Below the pieces are notes generated by a model that saw only the letters and a list, made by a program, of their open reading frames with translations, had not been told where the DNA came from and made no database searches. A stretch of DNA of 64,000 nt from Lachnospiraceae bacterium (GTDB lineage Bacteria; Bacillota; Clostridia; Lachnospirales; Lachnospiraceae), in contig CAJTGB010000016.1 in the NCBI GenBank assembly GCA_910575835.1, forward strand, positions 1-64,000. The letters are read 5' to 3'. Below are positions 50,417-59,261 of the stretch, in pieces (the stretch's first letter is position 1; every line of letters begins with the position of its first letter). Position numbers and translations under genes: made by a program.

Positions 50417-51264
50417 TGAAACAGAAAAATAAAGTTGCGGCTACCACTAATTGGCCGCTTACCATCCTTTTGATCGTTGGCTGCCTGACTGTTATCTTCC
50501 CGCTATATATGGCGCTTGTGATCGCATTCAAGAAACCGTCAGAGATGACGAACGACATTGCCGGAGCGTTAAGCCTTCCGAAGAGCTGGAGCCTTGAAAA
50601 TTTCGCGGAAGCCATGCGTGTTACAGACTTCTGGCACTCCCTGGGATACAGTGTCATGATCACTGTTGTGACCGTAGTTCTTGCCATCCTGCTCCACTCC
50701 CTTGCCGGATACGCGATCGGAAGAAGCATGGCTAAGAGCAAATTCTACAAAGTATCCTACCTCTATATCGTAAGCGGTATGTTCGTACCTTTCGCGATCC
50801 TGATGATGCCTCTGGTAAAGCAGACCGCGCAAATGGGTATTGACAACTGGTTCGGAGTTATATTATGCTATCTGGTGTTCTATATGCCGATGAATGTAAT
50901 GCTCTACTCCGGCTACTTGAAGAACATCCCAATCGCACTTGAGGAAGCTGCTTTCGTGGACGGCGCCACCACATGGTCGACCTACTGGAAGATCATCTTC
51001 CCGATCATGACGCCGATGCACGCTACAGTTGCCGTACTGACAGCCCTTGGAACCTGGAACGATGTTATGACACCGCTTGTCATTATGTCCGGTACAGGCG
51101 TTAACACACTGCCTCTGGCACAGCTTACATTCCAGACTCAGTTCGGTACGAATTACAACCTGGCATTCGCTTCTTACTTGCTGGCATTGCTGCCGATCCT
51201 GATCTTCTATCTTGTATGCCAGAAGCAGATCATCAACGGTGTTGTAAACGGTGCGGTAAAATAA
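50416..51264 (+). CDS. Sugar ABC transporter permease (MalG/MsmG type)
   Basis: A 282-residue permease, six membrane helices, with the EAA motif PIALEEAAFVDGATTWSTYWKIIFPIM and the MalG-like start WPLTILLIVGCLTVIFPLYMALVIAFKKPSEM. Second channel half of the alpha-galactoside transporter. AGGAGG within the upstream gene serves as its ribosome site. Confidence 0.95.
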   Translation: MKQKNKVAATTNWPLTILLIVGCLTVIFPLYMALVIAFKKPSEMTNDIAGALSLPKSWSLENFAEAMRVTDFWHSLGYSVMITVVTVVLAILLHSLAGYAIGRSMAKSKFYKVSYLYIVSGMFVPFAILMMPLVKQTAQMGIDNWFGVILCYLVFYMPMNVMLYSGYLKNIPIALEEAAFVDGATTWSTYWKIIFPIMTPMHATVAVLTALGTWNDVMTPLVIMSGTGVNTLPLAQLTFQTQFGTNYNLAFASYLLALLPILIFYLVCQKQIINGVVNGAVK

Positions 51265-51292
51265 GACTTAATACTGAAACGAGGACAAACTT

Positions 51293-53542
51293 ATGGCTAT
51301 TTTATTTGACAGCACGAGCAGACTTTTTACTTTGACAACAGCCCATAGTATGTACCAGATGAAAGCAGACAGGTATGGAGTATTACTCCATACCTGGTTT
51401 GGTATGAAGGGCTCTGCTTTTGATTATTCCTACCGGATCGCTTATGCGGACAGAGGCTTCTCCGGCAACCCGTACGACGCGGGCGATGACCGGACTTACT
51501 CCCTGGACGCGCTTCCTCTGGAGTTCCCGGCCTACGGAAGCGGCGATTACCGCGCCGCGGCTCTTAAAGTCCGTTACCCGGACGGCACTTCTGCGTGCGA
51601 CCTGCGTTACCTGAAACACGAGATCCGCGAAGGCAAATACTCTCTTCCGGGTCTTCCCGCACTCTATGACGCGCCGGATCAGGAACAGCAGGCACATGAG
51701 ACACCTGCTCCCGCCGGATGCAGATGCGGTTCCAGGTCCGATACACTGATCATCACTCTGGAAGACACCCGCCGCATGTTCTATGTCCATCTCTACTACG
51801 GCGTCATGGAAGATCTGGATATCATCACAAGGGCGGTCTGCGTTGAAAACCACAGCGAAGACGACATCTACCTCGAGAACATCCAGAGCGTCTGCGTCGA
51901 TTATCTGCACGGCGAATACGACCTGCATACCTTCTACGGCCGCCATGTAAAAGAACGGAATTATCAGCGCTCGCCGCTGATGCACGGGAGCCAGTCCGTA
52001 GGAAGCACGCGCGGAACCTCCAGTCACCAGTATAACCCGTTCCTTATCCTCTCTGACAGGGATACGACAGAAGACACCGGAAACTGTTACGGTTTTTCTT
52101 TCCTGTACAGCGGGGACTTCCTGGGGAACGCCGAGCTTGACCAGTATAACCAGACCCGTCTCCTCCTTGGTATCCATCCTGATAACTTCTGCTACTGTGT
52201 AAAGCCAGCGGAACGCTTTCATGCACCGGAAGCAGCATTGGCTTACTCCGCCCAGGGACTTGGCCGGTTATCTCGTATCTTCCACCAGGCTTACCGCACC
52301 CATCTGTGCCGGGGCAAATGGACCGCTAAGAGACGGCCGGTCCTGCTGAATGACTGGGAAGGCGTGTATTTCGATTTTGACGGAGACAAGCTGATACAGA
52401 TGGCAAGGGACGCGGCAGATCTCGGCATAGAACTCTTCGTCATGGACGACGGATGGTTCGGCAAACGCGACCTGGATGTGTCCGGCCTCGGGGACTGGAC
52501 GGTGAATGAGAAGAAGCTTGGCTGTACGCTTAAGGAGCTGTCTGACCAGATCCACGGCCTTGGACTTCAGTTCGGTATCTGGTTTGAACCGGAAGGGATC
52601 AATGAAGACAGCGACCTCTACCGTGAGCACCCTGACTGGGCCTTCACCGTTCCAGGGAAACAGCCTACCCGTTCCCGGCTTCAATTACTGCTTGATTTCT
52701 CCAGAGAGGACGTACGGGAATATATCTTCAGCCATATATGCCAGGTACTTGACTCGGCCAGGATCGAATATCTCAAGTGGGACTTGAACAGAAGCCTTGC
52801 AGACCTCTACAGCGCCTCTCTTCCCGCAAAGCGCCAGGGAGAAGTTATGCACCGCTATGTCTTAGGTCTCTATGATATGCTTGAAAAATTAACGCAGCGC
52901 TATCCTGATATGCTGATCGAGGGCTGCAGCGGCGGCGGCGGACGTTTTGACGCCGGAATGCTCTATTACACGCCCCAGATCTGGTGCAGCGACGATACCG
53001 ACGCCATCGAGAGGCTCAGTATCCAGTACGGCACTTCCTTCGGCTATCCTGTCAGCACCATGGGATCCCATGTATCCCACTGCCCCAACGAGCAGACCCG
53101 ACGTATCACTCCGTTAAATACCAGGGCGACGGTTGCAATGTCCGGTACGTTCGGATATGAGCTGGACGTCAATAAGATGACCGAAGAGGAGAAGACCATT
53201 GTAAAAGCTCAGATCAGGGAATTCAAGGAATATTATGACCTCATCCAGTACGGAGATTATTACCGGCTTACCGATCCCGATAAGGTGGAAGCCTATCATG
53301 GATGGGAGTTCGCTGCCCCGGACGGAAGCGAAGCGCTTCTGTGCATCGTCGCTCTCCAGATCCATCCTAACGGTCCCGGCCGCTGGATGTGTCTGAAGGG
53401 ATTGAAGGCAGACAGCGTCTACCTGGTACACGGGCAGAAATATCCCGGTGATGCGCTGATGAACGGCGGACTTCTGCTCCCGACGGCCACGGAAGAATAC
53501 GAAAGCTTCCGGATCCATATCGTGGAGTGCCCTGCCGTATAA
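51293..53542 (+). CDS. Alpha-galactosidase, glycoside hydrolase family 36
   Basis: A 749-residue enzyme without a signal peptide, so it cleaves imported alpha-galactosides in the cytoplasm. Domain order is an N-terminal beta-supersandwich (1-330), the TIM barrel (about 340-650) and a C-terminal beta domain. Barrel motifs: NDWEGVYFDFDGDKL, LFVMDDGWFG, FGIWFEPEGINEDSDLY, the nucleophile aspartate in YLKWDLNRS, the CSGGGGRFD loop and the acid/base aspartate in WCSDDTDAIERL. It closes the ABC transporter operon, 29 bases after the permease stop. Likely substrates are melibiose, raffinose or stachyose. Confidence 0.96.
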   Translation: MAILFDSTSRLFTLTTAHSMYQMKADRYGVLLHTWFGMKGSAFDYSYRIAYADRGFSGNPYDAGDDRTYSLDALPLEFPAYGSGDYRAAALKVRYPDGTSACDLRYLKHEIREGKYSLPGLPALYDAPDQEQQAHETPAPAGCRCGSRSDTLIITLEDTRRMFYVHLYYGVMEDLDIITRAVCVENHSEDDIYLENIQSVCVDYLHGEYDLHTFYGRHVKERNYQRSPLMHGSQSVGSTRGTSSHQYNPFLILSDRDTTEDTGNCYGFSFLYSGDFLGNAELDQYNQTRLLLGIHPDNFCYCVKPAERFHAPEAALAYSAQGLGRLSRIFHQAYRTHLCRGKWTAKRRPVLLNDWEGVYFDFDGDKLIQMARDAADLGIELFVMDDGWFGKRDLDVSGLGDWTVNEKKLGCTLKELSDQIHGLGLQFGIWFEPEGINEDSDLYREHPDWAFTVPGKQPTRSRLQLLLDFSREDVREYIFSHICQVLDSARIEYLKWDLNRSLADLYSASLPAKRQGEVMHRYVLGLYDMLEKLTQRYPDMLIEGCSGGGGRFDAGMLYYTPQIWCSDDTDAIERLSIQYGTSFGYPVSTMGSHVSHCPNEQTRRITPLNTRATVAMSGTFGYELDVNKMTEEEKTIVKAQIREFKEYYDLIQYGDYYRLTDPDKVEAYHGWEFAAPDGSEALLCIVALQIHPNGPGRWMCLKGLKADSVYLVHGQKYPGDALMNGGLLLPTATEEYESFRIHIVECPAV

Positions 53543-53550
53543 ATACCGCG

Positions 53551-53615
53551 ATAAGACAACAAGGGAATATCAGGGATAGACGCTTCCGTCATCCCCTGAT
53601 ATTCCCTTGTCTTAT
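53551..53615. terminator. Very long bidirectional hairpin terminator
   Basis: ATAAGACA-ACAAGGGAATATCAGGG pairs with CCCTGATATTCCCTTGT-CTTAT around a 14-16 base loop, a stem of about 25 bp with a small bulge. It lies between the convergent alpha-galactosidase and carD-like genes. Confidence 0.8.
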
Positions 53616-53625
53616 ATCAAATCTG

Positions 53626-54132
53626 TTAAGACTCCCTCTTCAGATAACCTGATATATATCCCTTCACTTCATCCTTAGGCAGGCCCAAGGCAACCGCGAA
53701 CTCCCCATAGAGGAATTTCTCTGCGATATTCAGATACTTATCATCCACATTAATGACCTTCTTCCCGGAAGCAAGCCTGTTCATCTTCCGTATATAAGAG
53801 GTCTTGATCAGAGAAATCCAATCTCTGCACTGATTCCTCAGCAGCGCTTCCTTATAGGACAGCTCGCGTCTCTTCTCATCCGCTACCCCGATCATCTCAA
53901 TATTCAGCATATCATCGATCAATGCCTGCGCTTCTTCTCCGGAGATCACTTCCCGGATCTGTCTCTTCTCATTGTCTACTGGCGTATACAGAGTTCCCCC
54001 GGCATCATAGAGAGGCTTCAATGTATAGTATTCCTTCTCCTTATCGGAGCAGCTAATATTCAGCTTCCCGATACTCATTACCTCACAGACACCTTCTTTG
54101 TAATGTGCCACATAATCTCCTATCTTGAACAT
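53626..54132 (-). CDS. CarD/CdnL-family transcriptional regulator
   Basis: A 168-residue protein. Residues 1-60 are the CarD_CdnL_TRCF RNA-polymerase-interaction domain (FKIGDYVAHYKEGVCEVMSIG ... YYTLKPLYDAGGTLYTPVDN). The helical C-terminal part (RNQCRDWISLIKTSYIRKM, YLNIAEKFLYGEFAVALGL) stabilises open promoter complexes in known CarD proteins. AAGGAGG lies before the ATG. Confidence 0.93.
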   Translation of the reverse strand: MFKIGDYVAHYKEGVCEVMSIGKLNISCSDKEKEYYTLKPLYDAGGTLYTPVDNEKRQIREVISGEEAQALIDDMLNIEMIGVADEKRRELSYKEALLRNQCRDWISLIKTSYIRKMNRLASGKKVINVDDKYLNIAEKFLYGEFAVALGLPKDEVKGYISGYLKRES

Positions 54133-54303
54133 AACTACCTCCTTACCGGTTCCGCGTTAACATGTTACTGCAATAAAGGATGTCCACAAAAAAAGCGTAC
54201 ACTACTGCGGCACCTTCCCCATGCTGCCAAAAAGCATACGCCAGTATGTCTGGAGTTAAATCTATATTATATTCCCAATGACATATCTTTCCTTTATATC
54301 TGT

Positions 54304-54332
54304 ATTATACCACGCAAAATTCGAAAATGTAA
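54304..54332 (-). promoter_or_regulatory. Promoter of the carD-like gene
   Basis: Minus-strand TTACAT (54327-54332), 17 bases, TATAAT (54304-54309); the transcript would have a leader of about 165 bases. Nothing coding is seen in 54133-54380. Confidence 0.6.
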
Positions 54333-54380
54333 GAGTTATTTTCAGAAAATTTTTACACATTACATATGATAATCGATAAT

Positions 54381-56198
54381 TTATTTTTTCTGTTGAATCT
54401 TATCATTCAAATCATTCAGATAGACCCATCTGTCCATCTTTTCATCAAGCTTCTGTTCTGTCTCCTCCTTCTCCTTTAAAAGCTCATTGAGTCTGGCCGA
54501 ATTCGTGGCGTTTGCCGCGATCTGATCCTCCAGGGTGCCTATCATCTCTTCCAGCCTCGCGATCTCATCGTCTATGGTCTCAAATTCCTTCTGCTCCTTA
54601 TATGTGAATTTTAATTTCTTCTCATGCTTCTTCCACGCACCCTTCTCAGTGCGCCCCGATGCCTCCTCCGTCCTGCCTTCCCTCCGGCAATCAATGTCTT
54701 CCCTCGCCCCTTCCAGCTCCTTATGGATCAGATAATCCGAATATCCGCCCTCAAACTGACGGACCTTCCCCTCTCCTTCAAAGGAAAATATCCTGTTCAC
54801 CGTGCGGTCGAGGAAATACCGGTCATGGGATACAATAATGATGATCCCGTCGAACCTGTCTAGATAGTCCTCCAGAATAGTCAATGTCTGAATGTCCAGA
54901 TCATTGGTCGGCTCGTCCAAGATCAGCACGTTAGGAGCGCTCATCAGCACCCTCAGAAGATACAGGCGCCGCCTCTCCCCTCCCGACAGCTTATCGATCC
55001 TGGACCACTGCATCGTACCGTCAAACAGAAAGTTCTCCAACATCTGCGACGCGGTGATCCTGCCGTCAGACGTAGCGATGTATTCTCCCACTTCTTTGAT
55101 ATAATCGATCACCCGCACAGACTCATCCATGAATTCATTTTCCTGGGAAAAATACCCCATACGGATGGTCTGGCCGATCTCGATTCCTCCCGTATCCGCG
55201 CTTATATCCCCATTCAGGATCTTAAGGAACGTTGTCTTGCCGCAGCCATTGGGACCGATGATACCGATCCTGTCATTCTTAAGGAAAATATAGCTGTAAT
55301 CTCTGATCAGCACCCTGCCCCCAAAGGACTTGCTGATCTCCGACATTTCCACCGTCTTATTGCCCATTCTCGAAGCAACCGAATCCATCTGCACCCGCTT
55401 CTCTTCCTGAATGTCACGGACCTCCTGAAGTGCCCTGATCCGGTCGATATGCGCCTTCTGCTTCGTGCTCCGCGCCCTTGCGCCACGGTTAAGCCACTTA
55501 AGCTCCGTGCGAAGCAGGCTCTTACGCTTGCGCTCAGCAGTCAGCTCCGTATTCTGCCTCTCGCTTTTCAGCCGCACGAACTCGGAATAATTCCCCGGAT
55601 AGCTATAAAGCTTCCCTCTATCCACTTCTACGATGCGGCTTGCCACACGGTCCAGGAAATACCGGTCATGCGTCACCATCAGGATCGCTCCCCTGAACCG
55701 GATCAGATATTCCTCCAGCCATTCGGACATCTCGGAGTCAAGATGATTCGTAGGCTCGTCAAGGATCAGTATATCCGCCGGAGACAGGAGCGCGCCGATC
55801 AGCGCCGCACGTTTCTTCTGCCCGCCCGACATATGCTCCACCTTCTCCTCATAATCTGCGAATCCCAGCCTGTTCAGCATGGACTTCGCTTCCGCCTCGG
55901 CTGCAAAGCCGTCAATGCTGCCGCCGCTTCCCATAAGGGCCGCTTCAAGCACCGTCATTCCTTCTTCAAACACCGGCGTCTGCGGAAGATAGCAGACCTT
56001 CACCTGATTGCCCATACTGACCTTGCCCGAATCGGCGCTCTCTATTCCCGCCGCGATCTTAAGCAGCGTGGACTTGCCCATGCCGTTGACCCCGATCACG
56101 CCTATCTTCTCCCGGCCGCTTATACTGAATCCCACATCGTCAAGAAGACGGCGGTCTGTATAAGACTTGATAATATGTTCCATTGTAAGTAAATTCAT
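54381..56198 (-). CDS. ABC-F family ATPase (ribosome-associated type)
   Basis: A 605-residue soluble protein with two ABC domains and no membrane part. First: GVNGMGKSTLLKI, signature MSGGQKKRAAL, Walker B DILILDEPTNHLD. Second: GPNGCGKTTFLKI, LSGGERRRLYLLRV, NVLILDEPTNDLD. The linker between them (about residues 245-300) is basic, as in proteins that enter the ribosomal E site. The C-terminal 100 residues form a coiled coil (EIARLEEMIGTLEDQI). This resembles the Uup/EttA branch. The ATG at 56198 is chosen since the longer frame begins with TTG and GGGGA lies before it. Antibiotic resistance cannot be inferred. Confidence 0.92.
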   Translation of the reverse strand: MNLLTMEHIIKSYTDRRLLDDVGFSISGREKIGVIGVNGMGKSTLLKIAAGIESADSGKVSMGNQVKVCYLPQTPVFEEGMTVLEAALMGSGGSIDGFAAEAEAKSMLNRLGFADYEEKVEHMSGGQKKRAALIGALLSPADILILDEPTNHLDSEMSEWLEEYLIRFRGAILMVTHDRYFLDRVASRIVEVDRGKLYSYPGNYSEFVRLKSERQNTELTAERKRKSLLRTELKWLNRGARARSTKQKAHIDRIRALQEVRDIQEEKRVQMDSVASRMGNKTVEMSEISKSFGGRVLIRDYSYIFLKNDRIGIIGPNGCGKTTFLKILNGDISADTGGIEIGQTIRMGYFSQENEFMDESVRVIDYIKEVGEYIATSDGRITASQMLENFLFDGTMQWSRIDKLSGGERRRLYLLRVLMSAPNVLILDEPTNDLDIQTLTILEDYLDRFDGIIIIVSHDRYFLDRTVNRIFSFEGEGKVRQFEGGYSDYLIHKELEGAREDIDCRREGRTEEASGRTEKGAWKKHEKKLKFTYKEQKEFETIDDEIARLEEMIGTLEDQIAANATNSARLNELLKEKEETEQKLDEKMDRWVYLNDLNDKIQQKK

Positions 56199-56417
56199 AA
56201 CGATCCCCGCCAATTCTTTTAGTCTTATTTATTTTGCTTTTTTTCGCGGGGAATGTCAAGTATAAGTAACAAGAAGAACCATTTTCTCCCGCTCAGCTAT
56301 ATGCAGAAAAATTATGGAAAATTTTTGATTTTTTTATACAAAATTATGGAAAAAAAGATAAAAAAATTGTATAATGATTTAACATTATGTAACATAAATG
56401 GAAAGAGAGGACTCACT

Positions 56418-57557
56418 ATGAAACAAAATAATATGTTAGCGATGATTTTAGCCGGTGGCCGTGGCTCCCGTCTGCATGACCTGACCAACAAGGTTGCCAA
56501 GCCGGCCGTTTCATATGGTGGAAAGTACCGCATTGTTGATTTCCCATTGAGCAACTGTGCCAATAGCGGCATTGATGTTGTCGGTGTACTGACACAATAT
56601 GAATCCGTTCTATTGAACAGTTACGTCGCAGCCGGACGCCGCTGGGGTCTGGATGCAAAAGACAGCGGCGTATATGTACTCCCGCCGCGCGAAAAAGCCG
56701 ATGCCAATCTGGACGTTTACCGCGGAACCGCAGATGCGATCTCACAGAATATTGACTTTATCGACACTTATTCCCCGGAATACATACTTGTTCTTTCCGG
56801 CGACCATATCTATAAGATGAACTATGCCAAGATGCTGGCAGAGCATAAGGCATGCAACGCTGACGCTACAATAGCCGTTATCGAAGTACCGTTCAAGGAA
56901 GCCAGCCGTTTCGGAATCATGCATACGGATGAAGAGGGACATATCATCGAATTCCAGGAGAAGCCGGAGAATCCTAAGAGCAACCTTGCGTCCATGGGTA
57001 TCTATATCTTCAACTGGAAGCCTCTGCGCAAGCTTCTTGTCGCTGATATGAAGGATCCTGATTCCCACCATGATTTCGGTAAGGATATCATCCCTCGGCT
57101 TCTTGCTGACAACAAGACTCTGTACGCATACCGGTTCAAAGGTTACTGGAAGGATGTCGGAACGATAGATTCTCTGTGGGAAGCTAACATGGACCTTCTC
57201 GACTCTAACAACGAACTCGACCTGAATGATCCGACCTGGAAGATCTATACGGAAGATGCGACTACCCTGCCTCATTATGTAGGACCGGAAGCAAGCATCA
57301 AGCGTTCCTTCGTCACACAGGGATGTATCATTGAAGGCGAAGTGAAGAACTCTGTCCTGTTTACCGGCGTCGAGGTCGGTGAAGGCGCTAAGATCATTGA
57401 CAGCGTATTAATGCCGGGCGTCAAAGTAGAAGCGGGTGCAGTCGTACAGCGCGCTCTTGTGGCTGACGGTGTCAAGATCGGCAAAGAAGCTGTCGTTGGA
57501 AGCGCTGACAGCGAACATATCGAGCTCGTGGCAAAACGCGTAAAGGGGGTAGAATAA
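56418..57557 (+). CDS. glgC: Glucose-1-phosphate adenylyltransferase, catalytic subunit
   Basis: A 379-residue enzyme making ADP-glucose for glycogen synthesis. Motifs: [26 protein letters not shown] (nucleotide-binding loop), [24 protein letters not shown] and a C-terminal left-handed beta-helix ([25 protein letters not shown]). The ATG at 56418 behind GAGAGG is used; the upstream 55 codons in the same frame are AT-rich leader, containing a TATAAT. It is followed after one base by glgD, the Firmicute arrangement in which GlgC and GlgD form a mixed enzyme. Confidence 0.96.
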   Translation: MKQNNMLAMILAGGRGSRLHDLTNKVAKPAVSYGGKYRIVDFPLSNCANSGIDVVGVLTQYESVLLNSYVAAGRRWGLDAKDSGVYVLPPREKADANLDVYRGTADAISQNIDFIDTYSPEYILVLSGDHIYKMNYAKMLAEHKACNADATIAVIEVPFKEASRFGIMHTDEEGHIIEFQEKPENPKSNLASMGIYIFNWKPLRKLLVADMKDPDSHHDFGKDIIPRLLADNKTLYAYRFKGYWKDVGTIDSLWEANMDLLDSNNELDLNDPTWKIYTEDATTLPHYVGPEASIKRSFVTQGCIIEGEVKNSVLFTGVEVGEGAKIIDSVLMPGVKVEAGAVVQRALVADGVKIGKEAVVGSADSEHIELVAKRVKGVE

Positions 57558-57558
57558 T

Positions 57559-58674
57559 ATGAGCAAAGCATTAGGAATCGTTAATTTTTCCGGGAATCAT
57601 ATCTGGGTAAAGGGAATGGAAGAATACCGCCCGATCGGGGCATTTTCATTCCTTGGAAGATACCGTGTGATCGATTTCCCGATCTCTAATATGAGCAACA
57701 GCGGAATCGACCGCATTCAGGTATATATCAGAAGAAAGCCCCGCTCCCTTGTTGAGCATCTCGGAACCGGACGTCATTATAACATTAACTCCAAGCGCGG
57801 CAGGCTGCATATCCTGTTCTCCGAATCCAAAGGCGACAACGACCTCTACAACACGGATATTGCTGCGTTCTCAGCGAATCTGGAATGTATCGAGAGGTCA
57901 CACCAGCCTTACGTTGTTATCGCGCCGAGTTACATGGTATACTCTGCTGATTTCAGCACTCTGCTTGCGAACCATATTGAATCAGAAGCAGACATTACGC
58001 TGTTATATCACAGTGTAGACAATGCCAAGGATACCTTCCTTAACTGCAATACGCTGAACCTGAACAGGCAGAAGGGTGTTCTTTCCTTAGAGCAGAACCG
58101 CGGCAACGCCAAGAACAGGAATATCTTCATGGATACCTATATTATGAAGAAGGATCTGTTCATCGACCTGATTAAAAAGGCAAAATCCCTGTCCTCCATG
58201 TATACTCTTGCCGATATCGTCAACAACGCCTGCGAGGAACTGGATGTACGCGGAATCTCCCACAGGGGATATTTTGCATCCATTACAGATCTGGAGAGCT
58301 TCTATAACGCCAATATCGAGCTGATCGATTTCAAGAGGGCAACCAGCCTCTTTGATGATGAATGGCCTGTATATACAAGGACCAACGATTCCTGCCCGAC
58401 ACAGTATTTCGAGACGGCGCAGGTGAAGGGTTCCGTCGTATCTAACGGATGCCTGATCGAGGGAACCATTGAGAACTCCGTAATCGGCCGCGGCTGTGTG
58501 ATCAAGAAGGGCGCCGTAGTCAGGAACAGCGTAGTCCTGCCGGGAGCAATGATCGGTGAGGATATCACTATCGACTGTCAGGTCGTAGACAAGCATGCCA
58601 AGATCATCCATGCCAAAGAGATCATCGCAGATCCCGAGCACCCAGGATACATCCGGCGCGAAGATACTTTGTAA
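57559..58674 (+). CDS. glgD: Glucose-1-phosphate adenylyltransferase, GlgD subunit
   Basis: A 371-residue paralogue of GlgC. The N-terminal loop reads NFSGNHIWVKGMEEYRPIGAFSFLGRYR, lacking the GGRGxRL catalytic motif, as is usual for the non-catalytic or modulatory subunit. The beta-helix (NSVIGRGCVIKKGAVVRNSVVLPGAMIG) is preserved. It begins one base after glgC with its ribosome site (AAAGGGGG) inside glgC. No glgA, glgB or glgP follows. Confidence 0.95.
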   Translation: MSKALGIVNFSGNHIWVKGMEEYRPIGAFSFLGRYRVIDFPISNMSNSGIDRIQVYIRRKPRSLVEHLGTGRHYNINSKRGRLHILFSESKGDNDLYNTDIAAFSANLECIERSHQPYVVIAPSYMVYSADFSTLLANHIESEADITLLYHSVDNAKDTFLNCNTLNLNRQKGVLSLEQNRGNAKNRNIFMDTYIMKKDLFIDLIKKAKSLSSMYTLADIVNNACEELDVRGISHRGYFASITDLESFYNANIELIDFKRATSLFDDEWPVYTRTNDSCPTQYFETAQVKGSVVSNGCLIEGTIENSVIGRGCVIKKGAVVRNSVVLPGAMIGEDITIDCQVVDKHAKIIHAKEIIADPEHPGYIRREDTL

Positions 58675-58682
58675 TAATCTCA

Positions 58683-58752
58683 ATACCCCGGAGACAGGCC
58701 GGAGAGCTGAACGAACCGTCAGCCTCCGGGGCCGTCCCCGGGGTATATTATT
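58683..58752. terminator. Nested hairpin between glgD and moaC
   Basis: Outer arms ATACCCCGG (58683-58691) and CCGGGGTAT (58738-58746) enclose a second stem built on GCCGGAG-AGCTGA and TCAGC-CTCCGG. A short ATTATTT follows. It probably ends the glg transcript. Confidence 0.65.
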
Positions 58753-58775
58753 TCTGCATATTCATTCCTGTCGGG

Positions 58776-59246
58776 TCAGAATCTAAACTCTCCGCTCTTT
58801 CCTCCGGTCTTCTCGCAGAGGTGAATGTCCTCTATCACCATCCGCTTGTCGATCGCCTTACACATATCATAGACCGTAAGAAGCGCCGTCGACACACCGG
58901 TCAGCGCCTCCATCTCCACACCGGTCCTGCCTTCTGTCTTGACCTGGCAGAACACTTCGATCACAAGTGCTTCCGGATCCATCCGAAACACGACCTTCGA
59001 ATTCGTAAGATTCAGATAATGACACATGGGAATCAGTTCTGCCGTCTTCTTCGTACCCATGATCCCCGCGACCTGAGCCACCGTCAGAACGTCTCCCTTC
59101 TTCACCTTCTGCCCTGCGACAGCGTCGAACACTTCTTTGCTCACCCGTATCTTTCCCTTCGCAAGCGCCGTCCGTTCTGTAATCTCCTTGCCGGAAACGT
59201 CTACCATGACCGCGTTTCCATCCTGATCAAAATGGGTAAATTCCAT
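58776..59246 (-). CDS. moaC: Cyclic pyranopterin monophosphate synthase MoaC
   Basis: A 156-residue enzyme of molybdenum cofactor synthesis that converts the MoaA product to cyclic pyranopterin monophosphate. Family motifs are [38 protein letters not shown] (active-site K and H residues), [29 protein letters not shown] and the C-terminal [10 protein letters not shown]. It follows ptsI by 15 bases, so the two may share a transcript. No other mo genes are in the window. Confidence 0.97.
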   Translation of the reverse strand: MEFTHFDQDGNAVMVDVSGKEITERTALAKGKIRVSKEVFDAVAGQKVKKGDVLTVAQVAGIMGTKKTAELIPMCHYLNLTNSKVVFRMDPEALVIEVFCQVKTEGRTGVEMEALTGVSTALLTVYDMCKAIDKRMVIEDIHLCEKTGGKSGEFRF

Positions 59247-59261
59247 ATATCCTACTCCTCA

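Noticed and set aside
56253-56417. N-terminal extension of GlgC
   Set aside because: The 55 upstream codons are AT-rich, contain a TATAAT-like promoter, and GlgC homology starts at the ATG at 56418.
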